Shown one piece after another: positions 6,743 to 11,368 of a DNA stretch of 11,368 nucleotides (position 1 is its first letter; the number at the start of each line of letters is the position of its first letter). Source of the stretch: VGNY01 sp964549635 (GTDB lineage Bacteria > Chloroflexota > Dehalococcoidia > GIF9 > UBA5629); the NCBI GenBank assembly GCA_964549635.1, contig CAZJVJ010000027.1, positions 1-11,368 on the forward strand. The letters run 5' to 3'. Below the pieces are notes generated by a model. It was not told the origin of the DNA and ran no database searches. It saw nothing but the letters and a program-made list of their open reading frames with translations. The position numbers were made by a program, and so were the translations under genes.

Positions 6743-6775
6743 GATAGCCCCGGGGCTTCAAGCCTCGGGGCTATC
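6743..6775. terminator. Strong hairpin between converging terminase and CetZ-like genes
   Basis: The arms at 6743-6756 and 6762-6775 form a 14-base-pair stem with a single G-U pair and a TTCAA loop, and the inner ten pairs are nearly all G-C. It lies 69 bases after the terminase stop and 25 bases beyond the CetZ-like stop, so it can serve both strands. A clear T tract is missing on either side, so it may act with Rho or as a 3'-end stabiliser. The partial copy GGGCTATC follows directly. Confidence 0.6.
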
Positions 6776-6800
6776 GGGCTATCTTAGACCTGTCTACAGG

Positions 6801-7982
6801 TTAGATAAGGCTGGGCAGACCTTTAGCCGCCTCCTCCATGTCTCGCAGTCTGCCAGTTGTCTCCTTTATGCGCTCCTTCTGTGTCTGAGCGAAGGCTGTT
6901 GCCCTATCATAATAGTCTCTTATCTTCTGTACGAAGGCTAGCTGTGACAGTATTATGGTCACGTCAACGGTGGAACCGCCTCTGGGGAAATCACCGGCTC
7001 TGATTACGGCGTTCTCCGCCAGCTCTCTGAGGTAATCGCCCAGGCCCTTGGCTATGTCCATTGACATATCGCTGGCTGGTGCGGATAGCAAATATAAAGC
7101 TCTGCCGGCATCCTCAGGGTTTACGGCTATTGAGAGCTCGCTTACTGCGGCGTCCATCGCCTGCATGGCCCTCAATGTCTCCTCGCCCTTCTCTCTGAAG
7201 GAGACCTTGGCCAGTTGCCAGGGGAAGCGGAAAGCCCGCGGTATGGGTGACCTGCCGATGCCTATAGCTGTCCAGCCGTCTATGGACTGCATGATATCGC
7301 CGGCATCCAGCGTCTTAGCACCAACGTATTTGAACCTGCCTACCTCCCCGGCGCACATCATATCATAGAATGGCTCGACTATCGCCGCATTTATCCTTTC
7401 CAGGTTCATTGCCAGACTGGCATCCTTCCTCACATACCGCTGATTGTCAGCCAGAAAGACGCCGTCAGCCACTGAGTGTATGGACTTGAGACAGGTGGCG
7501 GTGTTATAAACGCTCCTGAGCTCTGCCATCTCCTCGTGCTCGAAGGGCAGCACCACCAGCGCATAGACCGGCTTACCGATGTACCGCTCCTTCAGCATTT
7601 GAGCGATGACCGATATAGCACCAGAGCCCGTGCCGCCAGCCGCCCCGGCGATGAGCAAGAAGGCATGGGTCTGATAGAAATTGGGCGCCGTCCTGACGGC
7701 ATCTATCACCTTGTCGCCATCCTCTCTGGCCAGCTCAGCGCCCAGCTCATTCACCTTGCCCACGCCGTGTCCCCAGGTCTTACGCCCGCCGATGAGTATT
7801 CGATGCATGTAGTCGGAGCCGATGTGAGTCAAGCCAGTGAGGTCTGTCTGGTCAGTGTTTACAGCAAAGGTGCCGGTGACTATGTTGATGCCCCACTGTG
7901 ACTGTGCCCGCTTGTTCAGGCGGACGAACTGGTCGGCGACCCGAGAACCACATTGTCCTAGTCCGATAACTAATAGTCTCAT
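6801..7982 (-). CDS. CetZ-like tubulin/FtsZ-superfamily GTPase
   Basis: This is a probable cytoplasmic filament-forming GTPase of 393 residues. The N-terminal loop is VIGLGQCGSRVADQF (5-19); GxGQxG is the hallmark CetZ form. FAVNTDQTDL (39-48) and the CetZ-type GHGVGKVNELGAELA (71-85) follow. The tubulin signature is an intact AGGTGSG (115-121), and the T7-like catalytic loop is LDAGD (225-229). After the core comes a charged helical tail (about 355-393), longer than in the paralogue at 152-1246, and no FtsZ C-terminal adaptor peptide. CetZ proteins in haloarchaea influence cell shape and motility; a comparable cytoskeletal role here is inference. The start is well supported by GAGGAA (7993-7988) six bases upstream. 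The gene lies downstream of, and co-directional with, the TIG-repeat gene. Confidence 0.92.
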   Translation of the reverse strand: MRLLVIGLGQCGSRVADQFVRLNKRAQSQWGINIVTGTFAVNTDQTDLTGLTHIGSDYMHRILIGGRKTWGHGVGKVNELGAELAREDGDKVIDAVRTAPNFYQTHAFLLIAGAAGGTGSGAISVIAQMLKERYIGKPVYALVVLPFEHEEMAELRSVYNTATCLKSIHSVADGVFLADNQRYVRKDASLAMNLERINAAIVEPFYDMMCAGEVGRFKYVGAKTLDAGDIMQSIDGWTAIGIGRSPIPRAFRFPWQLAKVSFREKGEETLRAMQAMDAAVSELSIAVNPEDAGRALYLLSAPASDMSMDIAKGLGDYLRELAENAVIRAGDFPRGGSTVDVTIILSQLAFVQKIRDYYDRATAFAQTQKERIKETTGRLRDMEEAAKGLPSLI

Positions 7983-8003
7983 GGTGCTTCCTCACTTTCA
8001 GTC

Positions 8004-8016
8004 GACATATTTGTCA
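8004..8016. promoter_or_regulatory. 13-base motif shared with the other tubulin promoter
   Basis: GACATATTTGTCA here matches GACATATTTGACA at 94-106 in 12 of 13 positions. It contains the partial inverted repeat GACA-N4-TGTC. It lies in the untranslated leader, 22 bases upstream of the CetZ-like start and just after the predicted transcription start. It may be a shared operator, though AT-rich promoter DNA can produce such similarity by chance. Confidence 0.3.
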
Positions 8017-8025
8017 ATTTGTTCA

Positions 8026-8054
8026 ATATTAAGCTATAAAGCCTGTATTGTCAA
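8026..8054 (-). promoter_or_regulatory. Promoter of the CetZ-like gene
   Basis: On the minus strand a perfect TTGACA (8054-8049) is followed after exactly 17 bases by TAATAT (8031-8026, 4 of 6 matches). The predicted start near 8019 gives a leader of about 36 bases carrying the ribosome-binding site. The -35 lies only ten bases from the stop codon of the upstream TIG-repeat gene, with no terminator between, so read-through from that gene is also possible. Confidence 0.5.
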
Positions 8055-8064
8055 GTTTTGCCCT

Positions 8065-9846
8065 TCATCCCCATTCGTCCTGTCGGCTTACCGATATGAA
8101 GCGCCAGATTATGGCGATGACCGCGATGGCGGCTACGACTATGACCGCAATGTGCCACCATTCCATGCCACCGACTTTGAAGAGCTGGCCGCTCGTCCAT
8201 TCGCTCTCGTTCTCGGCGTTATCCACCGCCTTGACCCTCCAGTAGTATGTCCCTTTGCCCAGCGCCTCCTTTTCCGTTAGCGTGTATTCTGATGCGGTCA
8301 GCCCCGGCTTGTGTATCACCACGCCGGCAAAATCGGCACCGGGGCTTATTTCCAGCACATAGTACACGCCGCTGGGGTCGTCCACATCAGACCAGTCGAA
8401 AGAGACAGTGGTCTTGCCGATAGAATTAATCTGGTTGCCAGCCTCGGGTGATATCAGTCTTGGCGCTGGTGGTGGTGTTGATTCCACCGTAAATCTGGCT
8501 GAGAACACAGATGCAGTAGGGTCGGTGACGGTTACCGTGTGTTCGCCAGCCTTGCTTTTGGGGATTTTGAAGCTCGTGGTGAAGTTCCCCTTGGCATCGG
8601 TGGCCATGCCGCTGGCCACTTTAGTCCCGTCAAAGCTGATGGTTATTATCTGGCCGCTGGCAAAACCTGTACCGAGCACGGTTACCTCGGTACCTATAGC
8701 CCCGGAGGTCGGGCTCATCGCCATCTTCGGCGAAACCACCACCTTGACGTCGGGGATGTCGCCGGATTTGGTCACCTCCCCGGAGGCGTCTATTATGTGC
8801 TCACCCCGGGTACATGGCGGCACTTCTATCCTCTCTGCCCATGAGCCCTTAGCATCGGCGGTGATGTTGCTGGCCACCAGGACGCCGTCGAAAGTTACCT
8901 TGATGCCTGACTCGTTGGCCTCAAAGCCCACTCCGCTCACCCAAAGGCTATCGCCGACATAAATGGCGCCGCCGAGGTGACCGGAAGCTGGCTCCAGCTT
9001 TATGCCCGGTGACACGGTGAAGCTGATTTTGGGCACATTGACCTCGGGGGTAGCCGCTCCGGAAGCGCTTATCTCGTGGCTCCCTTTGGCCGATGTGGGT
9101 ATGGTAAAGCTGGACTGCCAGGAGCCTTTGGCATCAGCGGCGATGCCGGTTTTCACCGTAAGCCCGGCGTAGGTTACTTTGATGTTGGTCTCACCGCTGG
9201 CAAAACCAGTGCCGGCTATGCCTACCACGGTGCCTACCCAGCCTGAGCTCGGGCTGATCTCAATTCGTGGCACTACTGTGAACGTAAGGTCTTCAACCTC
9301 GGTGGCCGGGGTGGTACCTTCAGCGTCTATGGTATGCTTGCCGCCGCTGCTCGCCGGGACTTTGATTGTCACCTGCCAGCTCCCCTTGCTGTTAGCGCTG
9401 ATACCAGTCACCACCGGGCTGCCGTCGTAGAGTATCCGGATGCCGGTCTCGTTTCTGTTAAACCCCCAGCCACTGATGGTGAGGTTGGAGCCCACCGCAC
9501 CCCTATCGGCGCTCAGGCCTATGGATGGCAGCACGGTGAACTCGGTGCTATAGTAGTTGTCGCCTACCTTTAGCGTGACCTTATGCTTGCCTCTGGAGGC
9601 TTCAGGTACGGCAAAGCTGATTGCACCGGTGTCCTTTTTGATTTCACCCTGGCTGATAAGCTGGTCAGCCTCACCCCAGTACAGATAGTAGGCACCGGCA
9701 CCGTAGGCGTACGCATTGGGTATGGCTACTACTGTGCCCACAGTCCCCTTTGCCAGGTTTAATGTCAGACTGGCGGCACTGAGTGGCAGAGGCGTTAAGC
9801 ATATGCACAGCAACGTCAGCGCTATTATAGCCGCAGATAGTCTCAT
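8065..9846 (-). CDS. Membrane-anchored surface protein with IPT/TIG-like repeats and an Fn3-like domain
   Basis: This 593-residue exported protein has a Sec signal peptide (about 1-25, ending LSAA). An N-terminal repeat-like domain (26-106) is followed by four immunoglobulin-like IPT/TIG-type repeats (about 107-192, 193-279, 280-371, 372-454). Each opens with a variant of SPSSGxxGTxVxIxGTGF and includes KGSW or KGNF followed by a G(K/S/E)H strand. An Fn3-like domain follows (about 458-557; YYVLEIS, GTYYWRVKAVD). A transmembrane helix (about 562-584) and a nine-residue tail ending the chain complete it. There is no LPXTG motif, so it is held by the helix with its repeats outside. Role is unknown: adhesion, envelope spacing or S-layer support are all possible. 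The start has GGAGGT (9856-9851) four bases upstream. No catalytic motif is visible. Confidence 0.87.
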   Translation of the reverse strand: MRLSAAIIALTLLCICLTPLPLSAASLTLNLAKGTVGTVVAIPNAYAYGAGAYYLYWGEADQLISQGEIKKDTGAISFAVPEASRGKHKVTLKVGDNYYSTEFTVLPSIGLSADRGAVGSNLTISGWGFNRNETGIRILYDGSPVVTGISANSKGSWQVTIKVPASSGGKHTIDAEGTTPATEVEDLTFTVVPRIEISPSSGWVGTVVGIAGTGFASGETNIKVTYAGLTVKTGIAADAKGSWQSSFTIPTSAKGSHEISASGAATPEVNVPKISFTVSPGIKLEPASGHLGGAIYVGDSLWVSGVGFEANESGIKVTFDGVLVASNITADAKGSWAERIEVPPCTRGEHIIDASGEVTKSGDIPDVKVVVSPKMAMSPTSGAIGTEVTVLGTGFASGQIITISFDGTKVASGMATDAKGNFTTSFKIPKSKAGEHTVTVTDPTASVFSARFTVESTPPPAPRLISPEAGNQINSIGKTTVSFDWSDVDDPSGVYYVLEISPGADFAGVVIHKPGLTASEYTLTEKEALGKGTYYWRVKAVDNAENESEWTSGQLFKVGGMEWWHIAVIVVAAIAVIAIIWRFISVSRQDEWG

Positions 9847-9885
9847 CGTTACCTCCAGGCCTTTTTAACCTGCAGTCATAGCACT

Positions 9886-9894
9886 ATCATACCA
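9886..9894 (-). promoter_or_regulatory. Extended -10 promoter of the TIG-repeat gene
   Basis: The minus strand reads TGGTATGAT, an extended -10 (TGn plus TATGAT, 5 of 6 matches). No good -35 is found at normal spacing, which extended -10 promoters can tolerate. The expected start near 9879 gives a leader of about 33 bases containing the strong GGAGGT site. Confidence 0.4.
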
Positions 9895-9899
9895 CGAAA

Positions 9900-9927
9900 T
9901 TGATTAAAGATATAGGGGGTGTATAAT
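9900..9927 (+). promoter_or_regulatory. Possible rightward promoter between the TIG gene and rho
   Basis: TTGATT (9900-9905) and a perfect TATAAT (9922-9927) are separated by 16 bases. Transcription would run rightward, antisense to the 3' end of rho. No gene on that strand follows, so it is either spurious or the source of an antisense RNA. Confidence 0.25.
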
Positions 9928-9968
9928 GCGCCCTGCCCGACTGTTGTGTACGAATATCTGCAACTGAC

Positions 9969-11231
9969 CTATATATCCTTGGACAGGGTAGCCAGAAATT
10001 CGGCGTTGGTTCTGGTTTTTGCCAGGCGTTCCAGCAGCCTTTCCGTGGCTTCGGTGCTGTTGGGTGAGTCCTCGGCTATCATGGTGACTATCCTTCGTAG
10101 CAGCCATACCTGTTTCAGCGTTGTCTCATCCAGCAATAGTTCCTCGCGCCTCGTGCCGCTGTGCAGTATATCCATAGCCGGGAAAATCCTTTTTTCTGCC
10201 AGACGGCGGTCGAGGTGCAGTTCCATATTGCCGGTGCCCTTAAATTCTTCATAAATCAGCTCGTCCATACGGCTGCCCGTGTCTATGAGGCAGGTAGCTA
10301 TGATGGTCAGGCTGCCGCCCTCCTCGGTATTGCGGGCGGCGCCGAAGAAGCGCTTTGGCGGGTAGAGTGCCACTGAGTCGATACCTCCGGACAGGGTACG
10401 TCCGCTGGGCGGCATCGCCAGGTTGTAGGCGCGGGTCAGTCGGGTGATGCCGTCGAGCAGGATGACCACATCTTTGCCCAGCTCAACCAACCTTTTTGCC
10501 CGCTCCAGTGCCAGTTCAGCCACCCGCGTGTGGTTCTCTGCCAGTTCGTCGAAGGTGGCTGCCACCACCTCCGCCCTGACCGAGCGTTTCATATCCGTGA
10601 CCTCCTCGGGCCTTTCGCCGATAAGGCACACCATGAGGTGCGTCTCAGGGTAGTTGGTGGTGATGGCATTGGCTATGTGCTTGAGCAGTACGGTCTTGCC
10701 GGCTTTGGGTGGCGAGACGATAAGCCCGCGCTGACCACGACCTATCGGCGCTATCAGGTTTATCAATCGGGTTGACAGGTTATGCGGGTCGGTTTCCAGG
10801 TTGAATATTTTGTCCGGAAAGGTGGGCGTCAAAGAATTGAAGTGCGGTCGGTTCTTGGACTGTTCCGGGTCAAGCCCGTTTATAGCCTCGACCCGTATCA
10901 GGCTGCAGTATTTTTCGCCTTCCTTGGGCGGCCTGCCCTGTCCGGAAACGACATCGCCGGACCTTAAGCCGAAGCGGCGTATCTGTGAGTTTGAGATGTA
11001 CACATCGTTGGGGCTGGGGAGCAGGCTTTCCTGTCTCAGAAAACCATAGCCTTCGCTCACGATGTCCAGTATGCCCTGGACGAACAGGTAGCCCTGCTGT
11101 TCGGCATAGGCCTGCACAAGCCGCATTATCAAGTCTTGTTTCTTCAGCCCGCTGTAGCCTTCAACGCCATACTGCTTGGCCAGCTCGACCAGTTCATCTC
11201 GGGTCTTGGTCTCAAGTTCGGCAACATTCAT
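9969..11231 (-). CDS. rho: Transcription termination factor Rho
   Basis: Rho is a hexameric RNA-dependent ATPase/helicase that ends transcription. At 420 residues it matches the compact E. coli form, with no large N-terminal insertion. Features in order: N-terminal helical Rho-N domain (about 4-45); cold-shock RNA-binding domain with ILDIVSEGYGFLR (54-66); Walker A PPKAGKT (174-180); GERPEEVTDM (205-214); Walker B VVILLD (255-260); Q-loop SGGID (281-285); R-loop KGTGN (331-335); arginine finger in SGTRREE (Arg361). Alignment by eye to E. coli gives a constant offset of five in the core. On that scale the position of E. coli Ser266, a bicyclomycin contact, is Gly261 (DGITR in place of DSITR). 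The ATG is preceded by GAGAGG (11245-11240) eight bases upstream. No intrinsic terminator follows. Confidence 0.97.
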   Translation of the reverse strand: MNVAELETKTRDELVELAKQYGVEGYSGLKKQDLIMRLVQAYAEQQGYLFVQGILDIVSEGYGFLRQESLLPSPNDVYISNSQIRRFGLRSGDVVSGQGRPPKEGEKYCSLIRVEAINGLDPEQSKNRPHFNSLTPTFPDKIFNLETDPHNLSTRLINLIAPIGRGQRGLIVSPPKAGKTVLLKHIANAITTNYPETHLMVCLIGERPEEVTDMKRSVRAEVVAATFDELAENHTRVAELALERAKRLVELGKDVVILLDGITRLTRAYNLAMPPSGRTLSGGIDSVALYPPKRFFGAARNTEEGGSLTIIATCLIDTGSRMDELIYEEFKGTGNMELHLDRRLAEKRIFPAMDILHSGTRREELLLDETTLKQVWLLRRIVTMIAEDSPNSTEATERLLERLAKTRTNAEFLATLSKDI

Positions 11232-11252
11232 TTTGACAACCTCTCAATTAAT

Positions 11253-11281
11253 AGTATCTTAAATAACCGATGTAGTGCCAC
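11253..11281 (-). promoter_or_regulatory. Weak candidate promoter for rho
   Basis: On the minus strand GTGGCA (11281-11276) and GATACT (11258-11253) are 17 bases apart, each 4 of 6 matches. The leader would be about 15-20 bases and would contain the ribosome-binding site. Other AT-rich hexamers nearby are equally possible. rho genes are often autoregulated, but no leader structure is evident here. Confidence 0.25.
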
Positions 11282-11301
11282 CCCCTCTGGGTCACACCCC
11301 G

Positions 11302-11368
11302 GTCACCTGTTTCTCCTTTTCCTTGATTGGAGAGCCCCTCCGTCACTTCCTCTCCCTTGATGGGAGAG
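11302..11368. repeat. Imperfect tandem palindromic (REP-like) repeats upstream of rho, cut by the window edge
   Basis: Two related units each begin GTCAC and contain a hairpin around TTGAT. The right unit has a perfect 7-base stem, CTCTCCC (11350-11356) and GGGAGAG (11362-11368), with loop TTGAT. The left unit is a decayed version (TCTCC at 11312-11316, GGAGA at 11329-11333, the same TTGAT in the loop). Hairpins of this CTCTCCC/GGGAGAG type are common as dispersed intergenic repeats. The array may continue beyond the window. It could also act as a terminator for a gene on the far side. Confidence 0.55.

Noticed and set aside
6784..6806. Short inverted repeat ACCTGT/ACAGGT next to the main hairpin
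   Set aside because: Six pairs around a two-base loop cannot form a good hairpin, and the larger stem at 6743-6775 explains termination better.
8408..8962. A 184-codon plus-strand frame opposite the TIG-repeat gene, with other long antisense frames opposite it and rho
   Set aside because: They mirror the repeat or GC pattern of well-supported minus-strand genes and show no recognisable domains or ribosome sites.

Overview
The window looks like a chromosomal segment of a bacterium, most plausibly a member of the Chloroflexota close to Dehalococcoidia. This placement is an inference from gene content: two CetZ-like tubulin-superfamily proteins, a compact Rho, an IPT/TIG-repeat membrane protein, a TPR lipoprotein, and a stand-alone phage-type terminase cassette. 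I could not run a database search. Coding density is high, and no stretch over 300 bases lacks a gene. I saw no rRNA, tRNA, CRISPR array or transposase.

Left block (1-3262, + strand). The tail of an unidentified gene is followed by a promoter with an operator-like dyad. After it comes a tight three-gene cluster: a divergent CetZ-like tubulin homologue with an altered GTP-binding glycine loop, the AAA+ replication-repair ATPase RarA (13 bases further on), and a small alpha/beta hydrolase whose GTG start overlaps the rarA stop in a GTGA junction.

Middle block (3263-6800). A lipoprotein made of about eleven TPR repeats (- strand) is divergent from a + strand cassette of three genes. These are a 54-codon ORF, a 108-aa helical protein in the small-terminase position, and a full-length terminase large subunit with ATPase and nuclease motifs. 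No portal, protease, capsid or tail gene follows. The cassette ends at a strong GC-rich hairpin, which it shares with the converging second tubulin gene.

Right block (6801-11368, - strand). Read right to left, this holds rho, then the membrane-anchored TIG-repeat surface protein, then a canonical CetZ-like protein with an intact GGTGSG loop. Imperfect palindromic repeats of the intergenic REP type lie upstream of rho at the window edge.

The most interesting theme is the pair of tubulin-superfamily paralogues. One has a standard nucleotide loop and one a substituted loop. Their upstream regions share a near-identical 13-base motif, and they flank an orphan packaging-motor cassette. That they work together is a hypothesis; each gene call stands on its own motifs.
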